A stretch of 64,000 nucleotides of DNA from Smittium mucronatum (Eukaryota; Kickxellomycota; Harpellomycetes; Harpellales; Legeriomycetaceae), in contig LSSL01000121.1 in the NCBI GenBank assembly GCA_001953115.1, positions 1-64,000 of the forward strand. Reading direction: 5' to 3'. The position numbers and the translations under genes were made by a program. Below, one piece after another: positions 51,665-63,194 of the stretch; positions within the stretch are counted from its first letter, which is position 1, and every line of letters starts with the position of its first letter. Under the pieces are notes generated by a model. The model worked only from the letters and a program-made list of their open reading frames with translations, was not told the DNA's origin and did not search any database.

Positions 51665-53285
51665 TTAATATAATTTTATTTTGTATACTCTATATTTATG
51701 GTTTAAATTGTTTAATGAATTCAATCTGTAGTTTGTTATTCCCCCAAGCTTTTTGTTTTCGTTCAAATAAAACATCCTCCCGATTCTTGAATGCACTAGT
51801 GCCATACAACACCTACAATATTTTGTTTTTACATTGTTAGTTGCTTTCGATTTGAGATAAAGTATTGAAAATAGGACTTACATCACACATGGTTCATGGG
51901 TTGAAAAGTAGTCCAGTCCTACACACAGATACGGCACAGTGCCTAAACTTTCCTCAGAAGAGGCGGGGTCTTCTTCTGGTTTCCGCTTACTTCCAGCAAC
52001 ACTATCTAGAGATTCATGTTTGCCAATACTTCGATGACTTAAAGTGCCCTCTATCTCTGCACCGTGGCAACTAATTTTCTCTGTAAAATCCGGAGCTTGT
52101 TCGAGATTCCGGGCCGATACCAAATCTATAGCGACCATGGCAGCGTGCTGGAGGGGCATCACTCCCGGAAACGACGTCAAGTCGCTGCAGCTAACAACCG
52201 TTTTAAAAGTCGACGGATCTCCAAACGCACCGCCTCCGCCTCCACCACTTTTCCCTCCCACATCATTTCCATGATTAGAAACGTACCCAGATAGACAACC
52301 ATTGAGACAATTGCCCTTATGGGATTCGGATACCGCTAATTGCATGCTTTCCCTTATATATTTAATTTCAATGTCGCCAAAAATTTCCGGTTTGTATTCA
52401 ACAACTTCTCGATACGAAACGGGCCACACGTTTTTATAGTTCTGGAACTGAATCAGAGTCACGGGTTTATGCTTTGGGACTGGAGTCGTTTCGAATACTA
52501 TGTCATTGCCGTTAAACTTTTTCAACGTGCTAGCGACTTGCGACTTGTCCCAAACGGATTCCTGGCATATTATAACCGACAACTCGAATTCACCTATCAT
52601 TTTAATAATCATAAAAAATTTTAAATTTTTATAAACAAGGCTCGAAATCCAACAAGCCACTCCAACCTCATTTGATCCAAAACAAACAATATTCATCAAA
52701 CAAATTAAAGACTTGCGCTTGAATGATCATTATTATTGAGCCTCATTTAATTACTTTTTCTTAAAGAATAGGTTAAAACTGTAAAAATATAACTTACTGG
52801 GATTGATTGGAGATGATCTACGCTTTATGCGTTTCAGGTGATCTAGATTCATTAGCGGAGGAAAATTCTTTGTCGCGAACCTTACAATTATAGTTTTTAT
52901 TTAATTTTAATTTTAAAACAACTAGAATTAACACAATAGTGTTTTTTTAAATAAAACGCCTACTTTATGAACGCATTGGCATCTTTTGGAAGTACAATTG
53001 TGGTATAAACATTTTCTATTTGTAGAAAAATAAAAACATCCGTTATTTCAAAACATTTTTCTTCAGTGAGAGAAAGGAATACCAAAACCCAACCCACATT
53101 GTTTTGGAAACATGGATTATACTGGTAGGTTGAGATATTTTTGCAGGTATTAAGCTCTTAAAAGTAGTGGGGGTGATGTGATTGTGATATAAGTGTAGGG
53201 AAAGTGCAAACTAACCTAATTCCAACTTCCGAGTCTCCTCAAGGGTCTTTACTCGTTCGATCGAAAATTTCATTTCCTCTTCCAT
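51665..53285 (-). CDS. TAD3: tRNA-specific adenosine deaminase subunit TAD3/ADAT3
   Basis: Non-catalytic partner of TAD2 in the enzyme that makes inosine at tRNA wobble position 34 (family knowledge). Five exons join in frame to 354 aa: 53216-53285, 52964-53015, 52798-52880, 51882-52593, 51665-51812. The joined N-terminus reads NVYTTIVLPKDANAFIK then LDHLKRIKRR, the family's conserved start, which is split over three small exons. YKNVWPVSYRE, HAAMVAIDLV (from residue 218), YLCVGLDYFSTHEPCVM and CCMALVHSRIGRMFYL follow. The HAAM motif lacks the catalytic Glu of HAE, as expected for the TAD3 subunit. Zinc ligands His218, Cys304 and Cys307 are kept. The end GGITNYRLNSLNNLNHKYRV matches the family's C-terminal strand. 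A Gly-rich insert lies near 183-191. The final exon was found only by splicing past a stop at 51878. Confidence 0.92.
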
Positions 53286-53464
53286 TTCTTGATTTTTTTT
53301 TTTTTTTTCTTTATTAATTCTTGTCTATTAAACTTGAAAATTAATGGAATAGGCTTTTTTTATAACGCAACTTGAAAAGACTAAATGAGTAGACTTCAAC
53401 TAAACTCGTTAGGATTCAGCTATTGCGATTTAAAATTGATTAAATTGAATGATAAAAATATTTA

Positions 53465-53615
53465 ACTACTAAAATGAAATTAAATCGACTAATTTGTAAT
53501 ACGATCGGCTAATTTGAAATAAAATCGACTAAAGCAAATCAAAATATACTATTTTGCATGTTTTTATAAGTTTAATCGACCAATTTCACACATTAAAATC
53601 GACTATTTCCCCTTT
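53465..53615 (+). repeat. Array of AATCGACTA-type motifs
   Basis: Five near copies lie within 150 bp: AAATCGACTAATTTG, GATCGGCTAATTTG, AAATCGACTAAAGC, TAATCGACCAATTTC and AAATCGACTATTTC. Related sequence occurs inverted at about 57705-57830, where CAAAATATA-type flanks also match. Confidence 0.6.
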
Positions 53616-54299
53616 TAAAATTCTCATAGTAAACTTAAACATATCCAACCAATAAACGGAATTATGCATTTTTCAGCATCATAAATGAAAAATTCAAAAA
53701 TGTGATGAAACTTTTTTGCGAAAATTATTTGAATAAGTAAATTTTTACGCGTATTGAACATTTATGTCAATATATGAAACCAAAAGTTATCATTATTTAG
53801 CTATAACTGAAAAGCGGTAAATAAGAAAAAACTATGATATAGAATAAAGGGCCAATTATACTCTTATACAAAAAAAAACACTAGTGTAATTTCTAATAAA
53901 TTTATTTCAAACCAAAAAAATGACGGAATCCCTAAAAAAATTAAAAAAAATACAATACTGATTATAAGCTAAATATAAAAATTTCAGAAATATAAGAAAG
54001 CAAATATAGATCAAAAATTTTTATATTTCATTTAAATACAATTTATCAAGTTAAAACTGGTTTTATATTCATAAGTGGTCAATCCAAAATGTTAATTAAT
54101 GACGCAATAGCATTAGGATTCATTTATAGATGATTTGACAAAAGAATAAATCTGATGGGTTTAGTCAAAATAGTTTATACAAATTTAGTCATAAATTAAT
54201 AATATTCATATAAAGAATAGTGCAAATCGCTATTTTTTAGTAAAATTCGACTATGAATTAAGTAAAAAATGAAGAATAAATAAAATAATACAGAGTGTA

Positions 54300-54680
54300 C
54301 AAAGCTATAAGCACAATAAAATCAGCATATTATGCTATACTCGCTGCACATAGCAAATTATGATTAAAAAAAAGTGTAAAGTCAAAGAGCATAATAAAAC
54401 ACAGCCTAGAAATCCCATACAAAATACTACAAAAGCCATTATAGTTAACTCAAACTTTATACTACACTATGACACTACACACACAATACAACATGAAACA
54501 CACACATTATTAGATGCAGCACATATAAGCATAACACATAACATTACATACAGTATAATAAACATAAAACATAATTTTCACACAGTATTCATACATAAAG
54601 AATTAAATAATATATAGTATAATACAAATAAAACATTATTACAATAAATACACAACGTAAAGCGCACAGAACATTTATGA
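54300..54680 (+). repeat. A/C-rich, G- and T-poor tract
   Basis: Some 380 bp with a strong A and C bias on the plus strand and many degenerate ACATAA, CACACA and AACATA units. It yields an 85-codon open frame, but the content is low complexity and I do not regard it as a gene. Confidence 0.6.
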
Positions 54681-55032
54681 GTAGTTTAATATCACACATA
54701 GTCTAGCTAAAATTATTATTTCAATAAAATTGTAGATCTAAATAATATAAATACAAATAATTTATTAAATAATGCTTGATTTTGACTTATCTCATATTAT
54801 CAGAAAATTTTCGGTTTTTAGTTTATTTATAGTTAGAAAACTTGGTTCATCCTATGTGTCATACATATCCCAATATTTTCTTTAAGCTAAATAGATTGAT
54901 AACGATTTCTAACACTTAATAAAGAAATTATAATTTTTTAAAAAAAAATTCAGAATTATTTTTGATGAATATTCTATTGAATTTGCCTATGTCTAATAGC
55001 TTGTAAAGTAGGAAAAAATTTACATTTAATTT

Positions 55033-57624
55033 GGTGCCGCGACATTTGACCCAAATGCTATTTCATCAAATGCGAATTGCCCCAATGGACATTTCATCAA
55101 ATGTAAACATTGCCCTATGTTAATTGGTTGAAACTATTTTTTACATGGGCAGCTCAAAAAATAAAAAATTATGTAAATTTTTTTGATAACTCATTTTTTA
55201 TTTGAAAATAAAGTCCTTTTCATTAAGAGTTTTTAAATTACAAAATTAAATATAGTCCGGAACCTTCTTCAAAATAAAGATAAGTATTAATTATTCTTAT
55301 ACTCATTTTTTGATGTTGTTTATAATTTTATAATTCTGGTATAATATGGAAAAAAAAATTCGACATGTACATAAAAACGCCAAGTTAGGAAAAATGCTTA
55401 CAGTTTTGGGATTAAAAAATTCAGAGCATCCGAAATATTTTTTTTTGGGGGTTTCACGAAACCAATATATTAATAAAAGATAAGTTTTTATTTTATTTTA
55501 TTTTATAGATTATTCGAAACAAATAAAGACAAATTGAAATTTGATCGTCAAATTTTATTAAGAGTAAAAAAATTTTCGGTTGACACTTTATCATATTTTA
55601 AAATAAAATTTTATCAAATAGTTGCAACTATCTAAATATTCAAGTATTCTATTTCCTAGTTTAAATGAACGATAGTTTGAAGTTACTCTTTGAAGCTTTT
55701 GAGCAATAGCTACATACTTTTTTAGGGAGTTTTTACGTAATTTTGTTGAAATTTCAATTGCTCTAATCAGTGTTTCCGTCTCATTTTGCTCTTTCTGTAG
55801 TTTTTAAAAAAAAATCCAAAATATGTATTTTTTATGCCAAAAATTAAATAAAACCTGTTGTGCCATGCATCTGTGTAGTTATTGGTTTTTGGGAGCATAT
55901 TTATTGCAGAATTTTAATGGTTACAAAGAAAAGGATGATACCTTTCTGGTCTTACCTGCCTCACACTTCTTAAAACTACAACAGATACATATGTTTCATC
56001 AAAGTAATTAATCAATTGAGCTAGATCGCTTGGTATTGCTAGAAAAAGAACTTCAAAAGCCACCTTGAGATACTGTGGTGGGAAAAAAGCCAGTGATATT
56101 AGACGATAAACAGCCCTTCTTATTAATTTATCCACTGGGTCGTTAAACTTATTCTGAAAACCAAACCTCTGAACAGCCCAATATATGCTCTGTCAAAAGT
56201 GAAAAAAACACAATGATACAGCTGTAGAGGAAAAAGGTGAAGTGTTTGCTTTAATTATTGAGGGTTATAAATCTGATATTATAATTTTCGGGGAACCCTT
56301 ATATAGTATTTCTCTGATAGAGTATGCATGAATTTCCTCCAGTGCCAATAAATAGCTTTCTTCGCGTTTATTTAAAAGCAAGCGATAAACGAGAGGAAAA
56401 ACTGTGTTTTCATAGCATCCATGAATGAAAAATATCTGTTAAAATAATGAAATGCTGTTTTAAAAGTTCCATCAGAAAACCATGTATCGGAGGTGCACAA
56501 AATCTCAAGGTTTTCTCTAGTAGAAAATATCATTAATTTATTTTGTGTTGTCTCAACTAAATTTGAATAGATTAAAAATCTTTTGTTTTTCCATGTGATA
56601 AATTCCTCTACGGGTATCTCTGATATATCTTGAATACTATTCGTCCCCAAAGAGTTTGTTTTCGATCTCTCGCGATTTATCATTTTATCTATGGCATTTC
56701 TTTCGGGAATTTTGGTCAAAACATTGGTTTCGAGTAAACCCAGACATTCTCCAATAATAACGGTTAGATTTTCATTTTTATGTTCAACATATTTTTCCTT
56801 TATCCTATTTTTAATATTTATAGCCTCTATTGATTCAAAATCGGGTAAGTGATCATGTTCAAAGTTATTTATCACTTGAAGTGGGGATTCTTTTGTTTTA
56901 ACTTTTCCCCTGTACCCTCTTAATTTACATGACCAGTAAGTGTTACCATTTATCATATTGGTGCCTTTTTTATAGAACCTAAATCTTTTGTAAACTAACA
57001 CTTTTCCATTCCTGTTTGTCAGGATAAGCTTGGGGCTTTCATTATCTTCAGTTTCATTATCCATTTTGAATTAATTTTTTTTAAAACTTGGTATAGATAT
57101 TTACTTCTATTTAAATAAAAAATAATAGAAATTTTTCTAAAACAGAAAGCTCATTGGACATAAATTTTTACTTGTGATTTTAAAGTAAAAATGTTTTACG
57201 TGTCATATTAATAAAATTTATTCATGTATATGCCATTTCATGATAAAATTTTCTATTTTATGAATAATATAAGTTCTTATTTTATGAATAATTGACAGAT
57301 CCTTGAATTAATTAAGAAATAAAATTGATAAAAGATCTTAAAAAGCTGCTAAAAACGCTCTTATAGAGCGAGTATGTTTATTTATTTACATTTTATTATG
57401 AAATTAAACAATTTTTTTGGTTTCTTAACTGAAATTATTGGATCCTGAATTCATTCTTTCTGTATTTATTAAAGATATCAAATAAACACAAATATTTACT
57501 TTTAGTGGCATTTAAAAAAATTTTTTTTGGGTGAAATGTCCATTTGATCAATTTCACATTTGACCAAATTAATTGATACAAACGTCTTTGGGTCATTTTT
57601 CTTTGGGTGAAATGTAATAAAACC
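55033..57624 (-). mobile_element. Decayed Mutator-like (MULE) transposon with FLYWCH transposase
   Basis: A 2.59-kb element with imperfect inverted termini. The left end begins GGTGCCGCGACATTTGACC and the right end, reverse complemented, GGTTTTATTACATTTCACCC; both arms contain an AATGGACATTTCA core. It is flanked by 9-bp direct repeats ATTTAATTT (55024-55032) and ATGTAATTT (57625-57633), 8 of 9 identical. A 9-bp target duplication is the usual Mutator mark. Inside lies a broken transposase gene on the minus strand. Confidence 0.8.
55591..57064 (-). pseudogene. FLYWCH/MULE transposase pseudogene
   Basis: The start at 57064 is followed by a FLYWCH-like zinc finger (GKVLVYKRFRFYKK, YWSCKLRGYRG, then NNFEHDH). 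Next comes the MULE transposase core: SDTWFSDGTFKTAFHYF carries the first catalytic Asp region. A one-base frameshift near 56434 moves the reading to HGCYENTVFPLVYRLLLNK. Stops then interrupt the second catalytic region (near 56270, where DFE is expected) and the CFFHF segment (near 56200). The frame continues with AVYRLISLAFFPPQYLKVAFE and TNNYTDAWHNRF. Another shift in a T run near 55810 leads to an otherwise open C-terminus ending at 55591. The frame breaks mean it cannot make active enzyme. Family recognition is by motif; no search was run. Confidence 0.8.
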
Positions 57625-57633
57625 ATGTAATTT

Positions 57634-58430
57634 AACTATTGTAAAATAAATTAATATGCATTTTTATTTTAGCCAAATATATGCCAATTCTTTTTTACCG
57701 GGTAATTTTAATCGATTTTGATTTGGAAATGCAACTATTTGATTTATAATCTTATTAAAAGTAGTCGATTCCGATTCAATATAATATATTTTGATTCGCT
57801 AAGTCAATTTGATTTTAAATTGGTCGAAAATAATCAGCTAATCTTTTATTTTTACATCTTTGAAAAAATTAAGACTACTTTATTTTGTAATCTGTTGATA
57901 ATTAAAGATTGATAAATTGGTATTAATTAAATTTTATTACCGTTTTTTGGATTTTATGTCTTTTATTTTGATAATCAATCTAAATATATAATGTTAGTTT
58001 AAAAATAAGACCTAAAAATAGTAATAATGAATCTATTACTTCTTAATTGGGAATTTCTCCCTTTTTTTATAGATGATGATTTCTATCGGAAATACCGGTG
58101 CAGATATTCGTTTGGGCATTATAAATCCATTTGATTATTGATGAGCTCCGATTAGTCCGAGTGTTTAGAAAAATGTTTAAATTGGACGAAAACCCTTACA
58201 TAACGTGTAAAACCGACTCCAATTCCTTTGTTCTAGAAAAATGTACACCTATAATTTGCTCTGTTTGAGTCTAGAAGGTATTAGCTCATAATTGCTTCTA
58301 CAATATTTTTATTTAAATATTCAGATTTATTTCATCAAAAAAAACCACTGGCTCAAATAATTTTTTTTTGAATTGAAAATTTTATCAACTTTAATTGTGG
58401 GTTAAATAGTAATCTCCTGGAAATTTCATA
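57634..58430. other. AT-rich spacer between two mobile elements
   Basis: No gene recognised. Positions 57705-57830 carry sequence related, in inverted orientation, to the motif array at 53465-53615. Confidence 0.5.
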
Positions 58431-58535
58431 AAAAACCTGATATTTATTTGGAGAATCTGACAATTATTTTGATAACCTGACAAATTGGGATACCCCCTTT
58501 TAATTGACTGACTATTTTAGAGATAATCTGCCAAT
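58431..58535 (+). repeat. Left terminal inverted repeat of a 1.47-kb element
   Basis: A 105-bp arm that matches the reverse complement of 59794-59897 at about 95 of 105 positions. It contains a repeated submotif: AATCTGACAATT, AACCTGACAAATT and AATCTGCCAAT. Confidence 0.9.
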
Positions 58536-59388
58536 AAAAGCGCAATTATTTTTTTATATTATTCGTTGGTTTTGTTTGTCTTTTTTAGGTTAGTACTTTA
58601 ACTCAGAGATATAGTGTATTAGATCTAAAAATTGTACTGAGTTTAAAAAGCTAATAATCTTCCAGCTACTCAACAATATTTTTGTAGGCTCAAAATATTA
58701 TGGTTAATAATTTGCTAGTTCTATTAAATCATTGCAAGACTCTGCATAGTTTAACCTATAATAAATAAATGAAATAACTTTAATTATCAGATTTGGTAAG
58801 AATAGAGCTTGGGGTGTATTAATTAAGTGCAGTAGATATTCTTTTTAAATCCTACCTCCCCCCTACACCCAATTCATTTCAAGCCAAATCAATCCTATGC
58901 TATATAAGATATTTTTGAGTCACTAAAACCCTATGATAAGTCATCGCGGCAATGATAGTTACGTGTATAATAATAAAAAAAATAAATTCCTGGAGCGTAA
59001 CTCAATTATTCAAATTTTCATTTTTCACTATTCCTAAAACGAATTGACTCAAAAATATGTGTTCATAGATTTTTCATAATTTGGAATACGAATTCAAGAT
59101 ACTTTAAATAAATAAAAAACATATTTATGTATGTATTAATGTTACTTCTAAAACACTGAAAATAATAAATAATAAACGAAGACTTTTCGTAAATTTTATT
59201 TTTGATAAGGATAAAATAACTCTGAAAATTTTAATAAAAAATTAATATTTATCGAATACATGATAACACTTAAAATCGCAGCTTTTTTCTTAATCTAACC
59301 AAATATTTTTTGCAGCCATAAAAATTTATTTACTGTGTATAAAAACTAATCGGGAGTTAAAATTAAATCCTAGACCAGTAAATTGATA

Positions 59389-59618
59389 TTATTTCTCCCC
59401 TTGGTTTGATTCGGAGCACTCTTGTTCGATGCGCTTTTTGAGGTTATCTGATATAGTCAACCATAATGTTATAAAAAATAAAACGAGTAACTAATTAAGA
59501 CTAAACAAAGGAATTTTTTTGTAATATAATAAATGTGTAATGTATTGATGATATGAATTCACATATATTAATTGAAAAAGGTATGTATAGACTTACCTGA
59601 AGCTCGCCAGAATGATAT
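59389..59618 (-). CDS. Possible terminal exons of an unidentified small gene
   Basis: Two coding-looking stretches on the minus strand: 59597-59618, which ends in a perfect CAG|GTAAGT donor, and 59389-59447, which follows a TATATCAG acceptor and ends in TAA. Spliced, they read SFWRASDNLKKRIEQECSES and then NQGEK. GC content rises sharply over the second stretch, as in confirmed exons of this window. The N-terminal exon or exons were not found. SFWRA recalls the start of ATP synthase epsilon subunits, but the rest does not follow that family, so I give no function. Confidence 0.25.
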
Positions 59619-59793
59619 CTAAATGTTTTGAAATGAAGAAGATAAAAGGAGTTAACAACATGATAAAAAAATCAATATATTCACTCTCAATAACCTTGAA
59701 TTTCACTAGAGCTTTTTTTCCTGAAGTCTTTTTTTTGCTATAGTTTTAGTGAAAATTGCCATTTTTTTTAATACGTATAATATCGGATATCTC

Positions 59794-59897
59794 ATTGGCA
59801 GATTATCGCCAAAATAGTCGGAAAATTATAAGGGGGCATCCCAATTTGTCAGGTTATCAAAATATTGTCAGATTCTTCAAATAAATATCAGATTTTT
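59794..59897 (-). repeat. Right terminal inverted repeat of the 1.47-kb element
   Basis: Inverted partner of 58431-58535, with ten differences including one single-base gap. Confidence 0.9.
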
Positions 59898-62160
59898 ATT
59901 TCCTTACCTTTAACTGTGGACGTAATAGGAAGAAAAAATAAAAAAATAAATTATCATAATAATATTTATTGTAAATTCAGTGTTTTTTCATAAAATAGAT
60001 TGTATACAAGTTCATTTATGGAACCCCAGTTCCTAAAAATATCTTTCAACATACCTATTAGACAATTCAGATTTTCAAAATAATAAAATTTATTTAGTGG
60101 ACCAGGTTTGAATGAAAGAAAGATTTTAAATTATTTAAATTATACATTTTACATCTCTAAAATTCTAATAAATTAATTAAGGCCAAAAGTATGTGTTTTT
60201 TGAGAGGATCATTTAAGGAAAACTTGAAAAAAAAGACATATTTCACAAAATAATCTCTAAAATAGAAAATCTTTTGAAAATAATTGCAAAGGTAGATAAA
60301 ATTTAAAATATTTTCTAAAGAAAATGTAGAATATGATATTAACTCACCAATGGTATTAGAATTATAAGCTAAATATGACTTATGATCTTTCATAAATACC
60401 CGAGTACAATTTTTAAAAATAAAAACATCTAAAAAAAACAATAAATTCCATGACGCTAATACCTTTTCAGCACATTGATAATTTTTAGTTGTAAAATTAA
60501 AGTAACTATTTGAAATAAATAGATTGGATAAAAACTATAGTGCCAGGTTCGAATCCTCCGTTACACATTTTAACAATAGCTTTCTAATCTCTATTTTTTA
60601 CATGACACCCTTATTCGGTAAAATAATGATCTTTGAAGCCCAAAATATGCTCAAGAACTTGATAGATTCAATTTATACTTAATTAGATTTTCACAAGTCC
60701 GAGAATTTCATTAATTTGAGCATGGTCCAATTACATAAAGAAAATATCTTAGGATTTATCTTAAAAATACGTTCACTTTACTAGGAAATTACGGATTTCC
60801 ACAAACCATTGAGAAAAAAACTGAAATAAGGCTTAAGTATTCATTAATTATAAAATATACTTTTTCATATTAAACTTTTTCCAAAATTCAAGAATCTTTC
60901 TTTTTTTTTTTCTGAAGGAATGATTAATAACTAAAAGGCATGTTCTAATAATAAGTCCTAATGATGATATTACCGCTTGGTTTATAGAATAGAAAATATA
61001 ATTTTTTTCGGAATAAAAAAAAAGAATAATTCTTTGTTAATTCATTTTATTTCCTTTTTATGGGTGGATAAATAGCAGGAATTATCCATATAAACAAAAA
61101 AGGAAATTGTATAAAAAATATGCGCTCATAATCAGATTAAAACTTCGAGCTAATATAAAAATAAATCAAATACGCTTCAATATAAAAGATTTTATAGAAT
61201 ATTGGTTAATTTATTAATCAATTTACAAAATTTAGAAACTTTCTGGAAGATGTTTTTTAAACGTGTTAAACTAAATGAGAAAGAATTTTTTTTCTATTTG
61301 TGCTCATGAATTTGAATATTTTTTTCTAAACATTCAACAGAGCCTTCATTTTGACTTGTAACAAAATATAAATGCAAGGTTTCTTATAAGAATTTTTAAC
61401 AATTTATAAATAAATAAGAATTAAAAATTTTAAAAATTTTAAAAATTTTATTGAATAAAAATACAAAATTATTAACATTGTAGACCTGGAATTAGCATTG
61501 GTTTAAAGTTTTGGTGTAGAATTTCGTTGGAATTTTTAAAATATAAAACTGGATTAGATATTTTTTAACCATCTGATATTTTATAAAAATTTCTAATAGC
61601 TAAATAATAATGCAGATATTTTATTTAATAAAATTTCAAAAATTAAAATTCAAAAAACTATGTTTTTAAAAGAACCAATTTAGAGAATTTTTTTAAAAGT
61701 ATTTTCTTAGTCTTTTACAGGTCTGAATTTTTTCGGGAGATATTATATGTTTTTTTTAATACAAAAGAATGTATAGGAAATGTATTACTAGAAAAAAATC
61801 ACCATCTCTAGTGAATCATGTTTGATTGTGTTAAAAAAATTGTCCTTATCATGAAAACTGCTAAAATATAAGTAATTAGTCATTAGAAGGAAGAAATTTA
61901 AGATTTTAAAATCGTTACAGAAAGAAATTTTATCTATTATGACTCATATTAAACTCTTTATAATCCAATTATAAAATATTAAACTGCTACTAAATTATAT
62001 ATTTTTGTTTCTAATGCATTTTAGTTATCGCAAGTATTTGTATTAAGTCTAAAAAATCACTCATAAAAAATCTAGATCTCTATTTAATAAATTTATTTTA
62101 TGATTAGTATCAGTAATATGTTGCCTCTTAACAGATAATATAGAAAATTTATTAAATAAT
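59898..62160. other. AT-rich region, no gene recognised
   Basis: No convincing coding exon. A canonical-looking tRNA B-box string at 60546-60556 was examined and rejected. A threefold AAAAATTTT tandem lies near 61424-61451. Confidence 0.6.
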
Positions 62161-62268
62161 AGGGACTTTATGAACTCTATACGTCCATAAAGAAATAAAC
62201 CGCAAAGAAAAAAAAACTTTTCCATAGTTATTCGTTGATAAAAATGGTTAAAATTTTTTGGATCAGGA
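62161..62268 (+). repeat. Inverted repeat pair, left arm
   Basis: About 105 bp that match the reverse complement of 63091-63194. The shared cores are AACTCTATACGTCCATAAA and CATAGTTATTCGTT, with ATGGTTAAA further in. Outer similarity fades before 62160. Confidence 0.8.
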
Positions 62269-63090
62269 GATTTTCGAAAATATAAATGATTGGGAAAAAA
62301 CAATAGAAGTTTTGAAATAACGAGTTTTGTTTTGAAATAAATGTCAAGATAAATTTTTAAATTTCCATTAAGATTTACCACCCAGTTATTAATTTATTAC
62401 CGAATAGTTTAAATAGTACCTTTTTATATATCAAAATAGGAAAGCCTATATCTCTTTTTCCAAATGAAATTTGATTCAAAAAAAACCTTTGATCTTTTGG
62501 TCACAATTAATTCAAGATTAGATCCAAAAATAAATTATCCAATACAGGTAAATATAAAAAATCTAAACTACACCTATAAAGCATTTCAATTCATATTATT
62601 AACCAATGATTTAATAGTTTAATAGAATTTTTGGAGGAAAATTAGAATCCTAAAAAATTACGAATTCTATTGGTTAAATATAAGGCTGTGAAAAGGTTTT
62701 ATCCAATTTATTTATGATTTCAGTTTCGCTTATTAAGCGTTTCAGAATTTGGAACAGTAGCTATAGTTTTCATTTTCTCCAACCAAAGCTAATTATCTAT
62801 CGAACTATTCGCACATTTTTTAAAATGTAGATTTAATTGGATAAAAATTTCAGACTAAATTGATTTTGCAAAATAAATGCGACATTACCAAAAAATTAAG
62901 TCTGTAAATTTAATAAAAATCTTATTAAGAAATAACAATACTATAAAGAAATAAGTACCTACTGATATTTAAAAATCGATTATATCTAAATAAGGGTATT
63001 AAAAAGTTACAAAGGTATTATTTTTCATTTTAACGCCATAATTGCTTATAATTTAGAGGAATTATCGAAAACCATCAATTTAATTTAGTT
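62269..63090. other. Interior of inverted-repeat pair, no gene recognised
   Basis: About 820 bp of AT-rich DNA between the two arms, without a coding frame. The whole unit (62161-63194, about 1.03 kb) could be a non-autonomous DNA transposon or a foldback element. Confidence 0.5.
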
Positions 63091-63194
63091 CCTCAACCAA
63101 AATTTTTTTAACCATTGTTATTAACGAATAACTATGTACAAAGTTTTTTTAGCAGTTTATTTATTTATGGACGTATAGAGTTTATAAAGTCTCT
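63091..63194 (-). repeat. Inverted repeat pair, right arm
   Basis: Inverted partner of 62161-62268. The sequence AGTCTCT at its right end marks where similarity fades. Confidence 0.8.

Larger units (their letters stand above)
53286..55032. other. Intergenic region with short motif array, no gene recognised
   Basis: Upstream of TAD3, containing its promoter, then repeat-like DNA. It includes an array of AATCGACTA-type motifs (53465-53615) and an A/C-rich tract (54300-54680), both listed separately. Confidence 0.6.
58431..59897. mobile_element. Element with 105-bp terminal inverted repeats, no transposase seen
   Basis: The two arms (58431-58535 and 59794-59897) are about 90% identical when inverted and enclose 1.26 kb. 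No transposase-like frame is present, so it would be non-autonomous or a foldback element. Outside the arms weaker similarity may continue for some 30 bp. Target duplication was not identified. A short pair of possible exons lies inside. Confidence 0.65.

Noticed and set aside
53130..53200. An alternative TAD3 exon reading through the stretch between exons 1 and 2, with a prefoldin-like look
   Set aside because: Splicing 53216 directly to 53015 keeps frame and gives the conserved TAD3 N-terminus, while the alternatives end in stops or break frame.
54360..54617. 85-codon frame in the A/C-rich tract
   Set aside because: The frame is open because the tract lacks G and T on one strand. The translation is low complexity (His/Thr/Ile/Asn).
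60157..60441. 94-codon minus-strand frame, and the 106-codon frame at 62061-62381
   Set aside because: Both are Phe/Lys/Ile/Leu-rich chance frames in AT-rich DNA. The second overlaps an inverted-repeat arm.
60540..60565. tRNA-like B box (GGTTCGAATCC) on the plus strand
   Set aside because: The T-arm stem does not pair beyond three bases, no A box lies 30-60 bp upstream, and no matching acceptor stem was found about 70 bp upstream.
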